Positions 1-8,191 of a DNA stretch of 36,795 nt are shown piece by piece; within the stretch, counting starts at the first letter, position 1, and each line of letters starts with the position of its first letter. The stretch spans positions 1 to 36,795 of the forward strand of contig CAZFWJ010000034.1 in assembly GCA_964522505.1 (NCBI GenBank), given 5' to 3'. The notes beneath the pieces are model-generated. The model did no database searches, was not told the DNA's origin, and saw only the letters and a list, made by a program, of their open reading frames with translations. The translations under genes and the position numbers were made by a program. Origin of the DNA: GYS-P2D sp964522505. Its GTDB lineage: Bacteria; Bacteroidota; Bacteroidia; Chitinophagales; Saprospiraceae.

Positions 1-1651
1 CACCCAAGTTTAATCGGTTAATACCAGAATAATTAATTGTGAAGTCAAACTGAGACATAGGTCGACGAATTAGATCTTCACTGGTTGTGTTACCGTCATT
101 GTCCGAGCTCATTCCAGTGAGATAGATGTAAGAAGCGCTGATGTTCCAGGCATCGTTTTTGTAGCCCGCAGAGAGTTCGATACCCGAATCTTGCTGTCTG
201 GCGAGATTGTTGAACCCAAATTCTCCCGTATCTGGATTTAAACCAAAGGTGATTCGTTGGTCAACGTCTCTATCAAAATAATTCACGCCAAAGTTAAATG
301 GTGAGCCTGTTGAACCATAATTTAGACCAATAGTCCAATACTCACTTTCTTCAGGAACCAAATTTGGATTAGCACCGAAAGCTCCGAAAAGTTGGGGAAG
401 GAGCGGGGCTGTGAACCCAGTGGAGTAGCTCGCAAATCCTTTGAGCCCTTCAGTAATGAAGTATGATCCTGATAATTCGTAGGTAGCATTATTGCCAAAC
501 TGACTGTGAGCATTATATCTCAATCCAGCTGCAAGATTGAACTTGCTAAGCTGTAAAGTATATAATGCATAGGGACTCCAGATACTTTCGAGGGCATCAG
601 TAACTACTGCGGTAGCATCTGTTACTCCAAATTCTTGCCAATTCAGCCCTACTGTAAGGCTTGACTTTGCGCCAAAGTTGATGCGGTCGAAGATGTCAAT
701 ATTGTAGTGCGCACCATCAAACAAACTTGTGCCAAACGAGGTAATAAATGTGCGATCAGTATCTGTGAATGAGCCCAATGCCCTAAGCTCATGACTTTTG
801 GCTTTCCAGATTCCTTGACCACCAATGCTAAAGTAGTTTGATTCAAATCGGTCTCCAGAATCCGTGAAAGACCCTGCATCAAATTGTCCGTTGAATCTAT
901 TGTTCCTATAAAAGGGTCTAATTGATATAGCATTGCTCAGCTCATGCTCTAAGTAGATGTTGAGATTTCTTCGACTGAAACCGTCTCTGTCAAAACTACT
1001 TGTCTCTGGACTCTGATTAAGTGCTTCAGATTGTCCGTCTGATGTTTTATTGGAACCACTTAGATTGAATGTAGTCTTGCCTATGCCATAGCTCAGATTA
1101 AGCTGCTGACTTTGCGTATTTAATGAAGCGAAATCAGCTTGTCCAGATATCTTAAGCCCTTCAGACCTAGTGCTATTGGTAATGATGTTGATGACACCAC
1201 TCACCGCATTAGAGCCATAGAGCGTAGATTGGGCACCTTTGAGGATTTCTATGCGTTGTATGCCAGCAAGAGAGAGATTACGGATGTCAAATGCTCCACC
1301 AATAGCCGATGGATCATTCAGCGGGATTCCATCAATCAAGAAGAGGACATCCTCAGCCCCGCCGCCTTGAATGAAGATTGATTTGTTGACTCCAGGATTG
1401 CTGAGCGCGCCATTTACTCTGATTCCAGCCTGTCTGTCCAATAATTGGGATAGATCCGAAACTCCGGCCTGGGCAATCATGATGGAATCAATCACAAGAA
1501 TTGATTTACTATTCTGCTTTACGGGAGTCGGGACTTTTGTAGCAGTTATCAGTAGTTCTTCACTCAGTGAGTCAGTTAGTGACTGAGAACTTAGGGACAA
1601 GCTTAGCATAATACCTAGCAGAAGATATAGTATACTACTATATTTTAACAT
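1..1651 (-). CDS. btuB: BtuB-like TonB-dependent outer-membrane receptor (3' end outside window)
   Basis: The frame is open from an ATG at 1651 down to base 1, giving 550 visible codons, and the C-terminus lies outside the window. The N-terminus is a signal peptide (MLKYSSILYLLLGIMLSLSL, then SSQS). A plug domain follows: residues near 30-60 read TATKVPTP...ILVIDS, and further on come DRQAGIRVNG, IFIQGGGAEDVLFLIDGIPL and RIEILKGAQSTLYGSNAVSG. These are the usual BtuB/TonB plug motifs. The rest is beta-barrel. Because a cobalamin riboswitch lies directly upstream on the same strand, the likely substrate is a corrinoid. The receptor would import it across the outer membrane with TonB energy. 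Family assignment is firm; the B12 substrate is inferred from the riboswitch. Confidence 0.9.
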   Translation of the reverse strand, partial: MLKYSSILYLLLGIMLSLSLSSQSLTDSLSEELLITATKVPTPVKQNSKSILVIDSIMIAQAGVSDLSQLLDRQAGIRVNGALSNPGVNKSIFIQGGGAEDVLFLIDGIPLNDPSAIGGAFDIRNLSLAGIQRIEILKGAQSTLYGSNAVSGVINIITNSTRSEGLKISGQADFASLNTQSQQLNLSYGIGKTTFNLSGSNKTSDGQSEALNQSPETSSFDRDGFSRRNLNIYLEHELSNAISIRPFYRNNRFNGQFDAGSFTDSGDRFESNYFSIGGQGIWKAKSHELRALGSFTDTDRTFITSFGTSLFDGAHYNIDIFDRINFGAKSSLTVGLNWQEFGVTDATAVVTDALESIWSPYALYTLQLSKFNLAAGLRYNAHSQFGNNATYELSGSYFITEGLKGFASYSTGFTAPLLPQLFGAFGANPNLVPEESEYWTIGLNYGSTGSPFNFGVNYFDRDVDQRITFGLNPDTGEFGFNNLARQQDSGIELSAGYKNDAWNISASYIYLTGMSSDNDGNTTSEDLIRRPMSQFDFTINYSGINRLNLG

Positions 1652-1721
1652 AAGACTTAATTATGATTTTTTTGATTATCGCACACTTCGCACCGAGTAT
1701 ATGATAATAAGGAGAAATAGA

Positions 1722-1885
1722 TATGGCAGGTCTTCTGACTTACTTCATTTCAATAGTCTTCCCATGAATGTTATCACAGTGACACTAATTATTGAAACCT
1801 TTTCTGAAGTTCACAGCAGCGGGGACTGTCCAGGATTTACACCTGATTCCCTTATTAAGTACATGCACCTTTGTGCCAACACCAA
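1722..1885 (-). promoter_or_regulatory. Cobalamin riboswitch upstream of btuB
   Basis: Read on the minus strand, this leader has the landmarks of the cobalamin (AdoCbl) riboswitch in order: AAAGGTGC near the 5' side, then GGGAATCAGGTG, then the B12-box-like core GACAGTCCCCGCTGCTGTGA, and at the 3' side CACTGTGATAAC, GGGAAGAC and AGTCAGAAGACCTGCC. It ends about 70 bases before the receptor ATG, so it sits in the 5' leader of the BtuB-like gene. Repression of the receptor when B12 is plentiful is the known behaviour of this class. Confidence 0.93.
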
Positions 1886-1899
1886 ATCCAATTATGGCT

Positions 1900-1907
1900 C
1901 AAATGTA
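1900..1907 (-). promoter_or_regulatory. Candidate -7 element for btuB transcript
   Basis: The minus strand reads TACATTTG, an exact match to the Bacteroidota -7 consensus TAnnTTTG. It lies about 15 bases upstream of the 5' edge of the riboswitch, where the transcript would have to begin. No clear -33 TTG is visible at the usual distance, so the call is moderate. Confidence 0.45.
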
Positions 1908-2014
1908 TAAAAGTCTTGTAGTTTGATGCTATCCTTTATAATAGAGAATTGCTAAACCTCTTTTGGGGTGATGATTCCACACTAATCATATTCTGTATGG
2001 TGGTTTCAAGTCGC

Positions 2015-2034
2015 AATTATTTTGCGCAATAATT
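2015..2034. repeat. Short inverted repeat between btuB leader and cox region
   Basis: AATTATT, a six-base centre TTGCGC, then AATAATT form a perfect 7-bp dyad made only of A and T. It lies between the divergent candidate promoters of btuB and of the membrane protein gene. It could be a regulator site, but it is AT-rich and may be chance. Nothing else is recognisable between 1911 and 2057. Confidence 0.3.
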
Positions 2035-2057
2035 CATGTTGGCGTCTGATAATATCC

Positions 2058-2086
2058 TTGAATTGTCATTAAGGCAAATAAATTTG
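2058..2086 (+). promoter_or_regulatory. Candidate Bacteroidota-type promoter for the MerC-like gene and possibly the cox operon
   Basis: TTG at 2058-2060 and TAAATTTG at 2079-2086 match the -33 and -7 consensus (TTG ... TAnnTTTG), with 18 bases between them. The transcript would begin near 2091-2094. This supports the ATG at 2112 as the start of the next gene over an upstream TTG. Only 38 bases separate that gene from coxM, leaving little space for another promoter and leader, so this may also drive the cox operon. Confidence 0.5.
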
Positions 2087-2111
2087 CATTTTATTGTGCT
2101 TCAATTTTGTC

Positions 2112-2660
2112 ATGATTTTCTTTTATGGCACATTTACGAAAGTCGCAATTGGAAAACTTATTCGATTAAATGGTAAAGAACTCTCTAAAATACCTGGTGC
2201 GTTGATAAAGGCAAAATCTAATAGCTGTGGTTGCGCAGTAAGAAAAAAACCTAAAGAGACCTCATCAGTTAGTCCTATTATCACAGGCGTGTTAATTGCG
2301 TTGATACCCAAATGTCCCTATTGCATCTTAGCATATTCTAGTGCGATTACCATGTGTAGTGGGTCTAAGATCTACATGCAATCACCTGGATTGATGTCCT
2401 ATATAACCTTAGGACTGGCTTTTATGACGCTCTTATTTATTCTTATCAATCATCGAGGGAAAAGAACGTACATAGCGGCATTATTTGTTGGAGTGGGCAG
2501 TCTACTCATGTTAGCCTGTCAATTCTATACTTTTAATATGACCCATTATTACACTGGTACAATTCTCATCTTCTTAGGAGTATGGTTCAATGCCAGTTTC
2601 AGATATTTTTATGTGAAGTGGTTTAAACCCTTGCTGCAAAGGGCTAGCTCAACCACATAA
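2112..2660 (+). CDS. Four-helix membrane protein, MerC-like, with CGC and CPYC motifs
   Basis: A 182-residue protein from the ATG at 2112; a TTG 18 bases upstream is in frame but sits at the predicted transcription start. It begins with a short, basic soluble part holding Cys39-Gly-Cys41. Four hydrophobic segments follow, near residues 54-75, 88-107, 114-134 and 144-162. The first contains CPYC at 68-71. Four helices with a cysteine pair in the first helix resemble MerC-type metal-handling membrane proteins, but similarity was judged by eye only. It is encoded 38 bases before coxM and in the same direction. Because the CoxL active site needs copper, a role in metal uptake or trafficking is plausible but unproven. 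It could also be an unrelated small membrane protein. Confidence 0.6.
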   Translation: MIFFYGTFTKVAIGKLIRLNGKELSKIPGALIKAKSNSCGCAVRKKPKETSSVSPIITGVLIALIPKCPYCILAYSSAITMCSGSKIYMQSPGLMSYITLGLAFMTLLFILINHRGKRTYIAALFVGVGSLLMLACQFYTFNMTHYYTGTILIFLGVWFNASFRYFYVKWFKPLLQRASSTT

Positions 2661-2698
2661 TTCTTGACATTCTAAAACTTAAATTATAAATCTAAAAT

Positions 2699-3565
2699 AT
2701 GATAGCCGAGAACTTTAGTTATGATACGCCAGCGACTATAGAGGATGCTATAGCGTTGCTCCATCAACATGGTGATGATGCAAAAATTTTAGCAGGTGGG
2801 CATAGCCTGATTCCTATGATGAAATTGAGGTTCGCTTCACCTACTCACCTTATCGATCTCAATAACATTCCAGGACTTTCTTATGTGAAGGAAGAAGGAG
2901 GCTATCTGAAGATCGGAGCGATGACTACCGAAGCTGAAGCAGAAGAATCAGCGGTTTTAAAAAGTAAGTATCACATATTCAGTGATGCAACAAAATTAAT
3001 AGCTGATCCTCAGGTGAGAAACTTCGGTACACTTGGTGGAAATCTCGCTCATGGAGATGCAGCAAATGATCACCCTGCCGTCATGTTTGCTCTTGGTGCC
3101 GAGGTAGAAATCACGGGCAAGGAAGGCAAGCGTACAGTTTCAATTGATGACTTCTTCTATGGATTTTATACGACTGCACTCCAGCATGGGGAGGTCCTGA
3201 CAGAGATCAGAATTCCAGCTGCATCAGGTAGATACGGGTCGGCCTATCATAAAGCAGAACGTAAAGTAGGTGATTATGCCACAGCGGGAGTTGCCGCCAT
3301 GGTGCAAATAGGCGCTGATGGAAAGTGCAGCAAGGCTGGTATAGGATTGACTAATGTCAATAGTGTTCCAATGCGTTCCAAACGATCTGAGGAAGTGCTC
3401 ATAGGTAGTGACCTCTCGGAATCAGTGATTAATCAGGCAGCCCGGTTTGCGTCGGAAGATTGTAACCCATCTGCTGACTTGAGAGGAGATGAAGATTATA
3501 AAAGACACCTCGTTAAGGTGATTACTAAAAGAATGCTGAATAAGGCGATTTCAAGAGCTGTTTAA
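2699..3565 (+). CDS. coxM: Aerobic CO dehydrogenase, FAD-binding medium subunit CoxM
   Basis: A 288-residue FAD-binding subunit of the molybdenum hydroxylase family. It carries the two flavin-binding motifs of CoxM: AGGHS at residues 32-36 and TLGG at 111-114 (followed by NLAHGDAANDHP). A CO dehydrogenase flavoprotein C-terminal domain fills roughly residues 175-285. The length matches known CoxM proteins. In the complex it passes electrons from the iron-sulfur subunit CoxS to the quinone acceptor. The ATG at 2699 is well placed, and the gene opens the coxMSL trio, ending 10 bases before coxS. Assignment as a CoxM rather than another CutM-like protein rests on the neighbouring form I CoxL. 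Confidence 0.95.
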   Translation: MIAENFSYDTPATIEDAIALLHQHGDDAKILAGGHSLIPMMKLRFASPTHLIDLNNIPGLSYVKEEGGYLKIGAMTTEAEAEESAVLKSKYHIFSDATKLIADPQVRNFGTLGGNLAHGDAANDHPAVMFALGAEVEITGKEGKRTVSIDDFFYGFYTTALQHGEVLTEIRIPAASGRYGSAYHKAERKVGDYATAGVAAMVQIGADGKCSKAGIGLTNVNSVPMRSKRSEEVLIGSDLSESVINQAARFASEDCNPSADLRGDEDYKRHLVKVITKRMLNKAISRAV

Positions 3566-3575
3566 AAAAGAAATA

Positions 3576-4079
3576 ATGAAAAGAACGATAACATTTAAAT
3601 TGAATGGTGCCGATCAATCTATAGAAGTCGAACCGAGAACTCTGCTTATTCATGCCATACGCGAAAACTTAGCGTTGACGGGATCGCACATCGGCTGTGA
3701 CACGTCGAGCTGTGGAGCATGTACTATACTTATTAATGGCAAGTCCGCTAAGTCATGTACTATCTTGGCTGTGCAAGCTCAAGGCAAAGAAATCGCTACC
3801 GTAGAAGGATTAGCTACTGCAGAAGGATTGCACCCAATCCAAGAAGGATTCCACTTGAATCACGCATTGCACTGTGGATTTTGTACACCAGGCATGATGA
3901 TGAGAGCTATTGAGTTACTCGAGAAGAATCCTAATCCTACTGAAGAAGAAATAAGATGGGGTATATCAGGTAACCTATGTCGTTGCACAGGTTACAACAA
4001 TATTGTTAAAGCTATCCAGTGGGCATCAGCAAAGATGCAAGGACGAGAATTGCCTTCCACTGAACCAGAATTTGTTTAA
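3576..4079 (+). CDS. coxS: Aerobic CO dehydrogenase, iron-sulfur small subunit CoxS
   Basis: A 167-residue protein with two [2Fe-2S] domains. Cys41, Cys46, Cys49 and Cys61 form the plant-ferredoxin-type proximal cluster (GCDTSSCGAC...C). Cys100, Cys103, Cys135 and Cys137 form the second cluster in the all-helical domain (CGFCTPGMMM and GNLCRCTGY). All eight ligands are present. It carries electrons from the molybdenum site in CoxL to the FAD in CoxM. It lies 10 bases after coxM and 23 bases before coxL, in the standard M-S-L order. The C-terminal tail after residue 150 is short and acidic, with no obvious domain. Confidence 0.96.
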   Translation: MKRTITFKLNGADQSIEVEPRTLLIHAIRENLALTGSHIGCDTSSCGACTILINGKSAKSCTILAVQAQGKEIATVEGLATAEGLHPIQEGFHLNHALHCGFCTPGMMMRAIELLEKNPNPTEEEIRWGISGNLCRCTGYNNIVKAIQWASAKMQGRELPSTEPEFV

Positions 4080-4102
4080 ATCCTAAAAGAAATAAGACTG
4101 TC

Positions 4103-6481
4103 ATGATAAAATGTAAGACTTCCAAAGAAATAGGCGGTATGGGCCACTCCAAAAAGAGAAAGGAGGATGCCCGTTTTATTCAAGGAAAAGGAAATTATGT
4201 AGACGACGTAAAGCTGCCTGGCATGTTGTATATGGACATCGTTAGAAGTCCCTATGCATATGCCAAGATTACAAAAATAGATTCTTCAAAGGCATTAGAA
4301 ATACCTGGTGTAATAGCTGTAGTTACAGGCAAGGATCTGGAGCAGTATAATCTGCACTGGATGCCAACATTAATGTCAGACACGCAGATGGTGTTGCCTA
4401 CGGATACAGTGATGTACCAATCTCAAGAGGTCTGTGCGGTGATCGCCACAGATAGATATATAGCAAGAGATGGCAGAGAAGCCGTGATCGTCGAGTACGA
4501 ACCGATGAAGCCATTGATGGACCCATTCAAGTCGATGGACGACGATGCTCCAGTGCTTAGGTCAGATCAAGAAGGTAGAGATAATAACCATATATGGCAC
4601 TGGGAAGTAGGTGATAAAGAAAAAACTGAAGATGTCTTTAATAATGCCGATGTCACTGTTAAGCAACATATGCATATTCCCAGGATTCATGTTGCCTCTA
4701 TAGAAACCTGTGGTTGTGTAGCTGCATATAACAAAGTTGAGAACCACCTCACCATGTATATGACCACACAAGCGCCTCATGCCATCAGAACGGTTATTGC
4801 TTTAGTTGCAGGACATGTGGGTCTTACAGAAGAAAAAATACGAGTAATCTCTCCAGATATCGGTGGCGGATTTGGAGGTAAGGTTCCAGTTTATCCTGGA
4901 TATGTTATTGCCATAGCAGTTTCATTTTTAACTGGTGCGCCGATCAAATGGATCGAAGATAGATCTGAAAATCTGCAGGCAGATTCATTTGCGAGAGATT
5001 ATCACATCACCGCAGAAATGGCTGGAACAAAGGATGGTAAAATCTTGGCGACAAGATTCAATGTATTAGCAGATCATGGTTATACGGATGCTTCTGCTAA
5101 TCCCTCAAAGTTTCCTACGGGATTGTTCTCGATCGGGACAGGTTCTTATGATTATGATGCTGCCTATATGTCGGCAGATGCCGTCTATACCAATAAACCA
5201 CCAGGGGGAGTGGCATATCGATGCTCTTTTAGGGTAACTGAGGCGGTACATGCCATTGAGCGATTGACAGATGTCTTCGCCAAAGAGGTTGGCAAAGACC
5301 CGGCCCAGTTGCGCATGGAAAACTTCATCAAGAAAGAACAGTTCCCATGGGCTTCACCAACAGGATGGTCATATGACAGCGGAGATTATCATGCGGGCTT
5401 AAAAAAAGCCATGGACGCCGTAGGTTATGATGACTTACGTAAGGAGCAAATTGCGCTTCGCAATGAAGGAAAACTGATGGGTATCGGTATCTCTACATTT
5501 ACCGAGGTAGTTGGAGCTGGTCCTCAGAAGGATTTTGATATTCTAGGTATTAAGATGTTTGATAGTGCGGAGATTCGAGTGCATCCCACCGGTAAGGCTA
5601 TAGCGAGATTTGGAACTAAATCACAAGGTCAGGGTCATGAAACCACTTATGCCCAAATCATAGCAGAAGAACTTGGTATTCCTATGGAGAACATCCAAAT
5701 AGAAGAAGGCGATACGGATACTGCCCCTTATGGCCTGGGCACTTATGCAAGTAGAAGTACGCCTACTGCGGGTGCTGCTGCAGCTATGGCAGCTCGTAAG
5801 TTGAGAGACAAGGCTAAGAAGATAGCAGCGCACCTCATGGAGGTAAGTGAGCAGGATTTAGATTGGGAGCCAGGAAAGTTCTTTGTTAAAGGAGCTCCTG
5901 AAAAATCTAAGACCATTCAAGAGATCGTTTTTGCTGCATATACTAATCACCCTGAAGGCATGGAGGGAGGATTTGAAGCAACACACTATTATGATCCACC
6001 TAACTTGACTTTCCCATCAGGTGCATATATCTGTGTGGTAGATGTAGATCCTGAGACTTGTGATATTAAGGTTAGAAGATTTGTGGCTATTGATGATTGT
6101 GGTAATATCATTAATCCTATGATCGTACAAGGTCAAGTCCATGGTGGTTTAACTCAAGGTATCGCTCCAGCGATGTACGAGGAGTTAATCTATGATGAAG
6201 CAGGTAATATTCTCAATGGTACATTCATGGATTATCTGGTGCCAACCGCTGTAGAGTCTCCTAACTGGGAAACAGGGCATACCGTAACTCCCGCTCCACA
6301 TCACCCAATTGGTGCAAAGGGTGTAGGTGAGTCACCTACTGTTGGGGCGCCGCCAGCTATTGTTAATGCGATTGTAGATGCAGTAAGTCATCTCGGTATA
6401 GAACATCTTGAAATACCAGTTACTCCATACAAGCTATACAAAGAGCTAAAGAAGGTAGGGTATTTTGAAGAGAATAGTTAA
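4103..6481 (+). CDS. coxL: Aerobic CO dehydrogenase, form I molybdenum-copper large subunit CoxL
   Basis: A 792-residue catalytic subunit, close to the usual 800 or so. The form I signature AYRCSFR is present with Cys374, equivalent to the cysteine that binds copper in the Mo-S-Cu centre. Catalytic Glu743 lies in KGVGESPTVG. Molybdopterin-cytosine-dinucleotide contacts include GGGFGGK (about residues 253-259) and SQGQGHETTYAQ. Form II proteins have AYxGAGR instead, so this points to real CO oxidation. The reaction is CO + H2O to CO2 + 2 e- + 2 H+. The chosen ATG places the conserved GMGHSKKRKEDARF start at residue 12. It lies in coxMSL and is followed by a terminator-like hairpin. Confidence in form I assignment is high because long stretches around the signature also fit (ARDYH, VLADHG, GTGSYD). 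Confidence 0.97.
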   Translation: MIKCKTSKEIGGMGHSKKRKEDARFIQGKGNYVDDVKLPGMLYMDIVRSPYAYAKITKIDSSKALEIPGVIAVVTGKDLEQYNLHWMPTLMSDTQMVLPTDTVMYQSQEVCAVIATDRYIARDGREAVIVEYEPMKPLMDPFKSMDDDAPVLRSDQEGRDNNHIWHWEVGDKEKTEDVFNNADVTVKQHMHIPRIHVASIETCGCVAAYNKVENHLTMYMTTQAPHAIRTVIALVAGHVGLTEEKIRVISPDIGGGFGGKVPVYPGYVIAIAVSFLTGAPIKWIEDRSENLQADSFARDYHITAEMAGTKDGKILATRFNVLADHGYTDASANPSKFPTGLFSIGTGSYDYDAAYMSADAVYTNKPPGGVAYRCSFRVTEAVHAIERLTDVFAKEVGKDPAQLRMENFIKKEQFPWASPTGWSYDSGDYHAGLKKAMDAVGYDDLRKEQIALRNEGKLMGIGISTFTEVVGAGPQKDFDILGIKMFDSAEIRVHPTGKAIARFGTKSQGQGHETTYAQIIAEELGIPMENIQIEEGDTDTAPYGLGTYASRSTPTAGAAAAMAARKLRDKAKKIAAHLMEVSEQDLDWEPGKFFVKGAPEKSKTIQEIVFAAYTNHPEGMEGGFEATHYYDPPNLTFPSGAYICVVDVDPETCDIKVRRFVAIDDCGNIINPMIVQGQVHGGLTQGIAPAMYEELIYDEAGNILNGTFMDYLVPTAVESPNWETGHTVTPAPHHPIGAKGVGESPTVGAPPAIVNAIVDAVSHLGIEHLEIPVTPYKLYKELKKVGYFEENS

Positions 6482-6491
6482 ATATGCTAAT

Positions 6492-6532
6492 GTTGGGTAG
6501 GTGATCAGGAGATTGCTTGCCCAACCTTTTTT
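6492..6532 (+). terminator. Terminator-like hairpin between coxL and coxG
   Basis: GTTGGGTAG (6492-6500) can pair with TTGCCCAAC (6517-6525), giving a six-bp GC-containing core plus G-U extension, and CTTTTTT follows at 6526-6532. This is the shape of an intrinsic terminator. It lies in the only gap of note inside the cox cluster (73 bases), so it probably acts as a partial stop that lowers the accessory genes relative to coxMSL. Confidence 0.65.
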
Positions 6533-6554
6533 ATGAAATAGTAAACGTCATTTA

Positions 6555-7322
6555 ATGAATACTTTAATAACCAAAGATTTTGAAATAGCACAGCCGATCG
6601 ATGTAGTTTGGAAGAGTTTGGCTAACCCAGAGGAAATAGTGGGCTGTGTACCAGGAGCGAGTATAACCGAGAAAATTGATGATAAAAATTACAAAGGTCA
6701 AGTAGTTACAAAGTTCGGTCCGATCAAAGCAGCATATGCAGGCGATATTGAGATTGTAGAGCTAGACGAGGCGAACCACAAAATGGTCCTCAAAGGGAGA
6801 GGGTTAGATAGCAAAGGCAAGGGATCTGCAGATATGATTATGAACGGTACGCTGAAGGAAGAAGGGGGGAAGACTCAAGTAAACTTTAGTATGGATATCA
6901 CCATAGTAGGAATGTTAGCACAGTTTGGATCGAGATTGATTAACGACGTTTCAGATCAGCTATTAAATCAATTTGTGTCCAATTTTGCTAGTCAGTTAGA
7001 AGAACAAGCGACTACGACCTCTGCAGCTTCAAGCGACTCGACAGTTGAAAATACGGCTGCGGCGGCCTCAACAGTCGCTGCTGAGAGTGTGGCAAGTACA
7101 AGTGAAGCGGTAGGAGATACGGTTAAAGAGACTATGTCACAAGTGAAAGAAACAGTCTCTCAGGCTAAAGAAGCAGTTCCCCAAGCGAAAGCGACGGCCT
7201 CGAGTTCGAGTGCTGATGATGGAGCTTTTGACGGTACGTCCCTGATAGGCACAGTTCTAAAAAGTATATTCGGAGGGATACTCGACTTCTTTAAAGGTCT
7301 CGTAGGTATAAAGAAAAATTAG
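6555..7322 (+). CDS. coxG: CoxG: SRPBCC-fold CO dehydrogenase accessory protein with C-terminal membrane-binding helix
   Basis: 255 residues. Residues 1-150 match the CoxG/SRPBCC lipid-binding fold, with the typical opening FEIAQPIDVVWKSLANPEEI and CVPGAS. Residues about 155-232 form a low-complexity Ala/Ser/Thr/Glu linker (repeated VKET and QAKEA units). The last 23 residues (LKSIFGGILDFFKGLVGIKK) look like an amphipathic helix that binds membranes. In this family CoxG is known to tether the enzyme to the membrane and, in mycobacterial work, to bring quinone to it. Here it is the fourth gene, placed after coxL instead of at the operon end as in Oligotropha. It ends 9 bases before coxD. Confidence 0.9.
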   Translation: MNTLITKDFEIAQPIDVVWKSLANPEEIVGCVPGASITEKIDDKNYKGQVVTKFGPIKAAYAGDIEIVELDEANHKMVLKGRGLDSKGKGSADMIMNGTLKEEGGKTQVNFSMDITIVGMLAQFGSRLINDVSDQLLNQFVSNFASQLEEQATTTSAASSDSTVENTAAAASTVAAESVASTSEAVGDTVKETMSQVKETVSQAKEAVPQAKATASSSSADDGAFDGTSLIGTVLKSIFGGILDFFKGLVGIKKN

Positions 7323-7331
7323 AGGGATTAA

Positions 7332-8180
7332 GTGGTAAGTAGTCCAAGAGATTTAATACCCATTATAGACAACTTAGGGTACGTCATTGAGGAAGAGCTG
7401 GCAACGGTACTATTCTTAATGCTCAAGTTAGAAAAGCCTCTATTATTAGAGGGGGACCCTGGAGTGGGTAAAACTCAGATAGGATACATTCTATCAGAAT
7501 ATCTCGGATATGAGTTAATCAGACTTCAGTGCTATGAAGGATTAGATGTGAATAATGCCATTTATGAATGGAATTATCAGAAGCAGCTTCTAGCAATAAA
7601 GATCCATGAGCATGGCTCAAAATCTGAAGGCGAAAAAGAAGAGATGATTTTCGGACGTGAATATTTGCTGGAGAGACCTTTGTTAAGAGCTATCTCGTCA
7701 GCCAAGCCATGTGTGTTGCTCATAGATGAAGTCGATAGATCTGATGAGGAGTTTGAGGCGTTTTTACTCGAATTGCTATCCGACTTTCAAATATCTATTC
7801 CCGAGTTGAGTACGATTAAAGCAAAGAATAAACCAGTCGTCATACTCACCTCAAATAGAAGTAGAGAGCTATCAGATGCGCTGAAAAGGAGATGTTTGTA
7901 TCATTGGGTAGATTATCCTTCAATGGACAAGGAGATGAAAATCATCAAAAAGCATCATCCTGATATTGAAGAAAAGCTAGCGGAGCAAATAGTTCAGCAT
8001 ATTCAAGATATTAGAAAGCTAAATCTTGATAAGACACCTGGCGTTGCCGAGACGATAGATTGGGCTCATGGAATAGTGGCGCTCAATGGCGAGAACAATG
8101 CCATATACAAGAGTTTGTCATGTTTGTTAAAATCAAACGATGATATAAAAAATGTGAAAGAACAATTATTTAACTCATAA
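7332..8180 (+). CDS. coxD: CoxD: MoxR-type AAA+ ATPase for CO dehydrogenase active-site assembly
   Basis: 282 residues. Walker A is GDPGVGKT (residues 41-48) and Walker B is LLIDE (129-133), followed by VDRSDEEFEAFLLELLS, typical of the MoxR/CoxD group. The start is GTG at 7332: an in-frame TAA sits immediately before it, and GAGGGA lies a few bases upstream as a ribosome site. In Oligotropha, CoxD is needed to finish the copper-sulfur-molybdenum centre, presumably by ATP-driven remodelling of apo-CoxL together with CoxE. Here coxD and coxE are split by a 60-residue ORF, which is unusual. Confidence 0.93.
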   Translation: MVSSPRDLIPIIDNLGYVIEEELATVLFLMLKLEKPLLLEGDPGVGKTQIGYILSEYLGYELIRLQCYEGLDVNNAIYEWNYQKQLLAIKIHEHGSKSEGEKEEMIFGREYLLERPLLRAISSAKPCVLLIDEVDRSDEEFEAFLLELLSDFQISIPELSTIKAKNKPVVILTSNRSRELSDALKRRCLYHWVDYPSMDKEMKIIKKHHPDIEEKLAEQIVQHIQDIRKLNLDKTPGVAETIDWAHGIVALNGENNAIYKSLSCLLKSNDDIKNVKEQLFNS

Positions 8181-8191
8181 AACATTCAGAA

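Noticed and set aside
1139..1586. Plus-strand frames within the btuB region
   Set aside because: These are antisense to the BtuB plug domain, which has clear conserved motifs on the minus strand.
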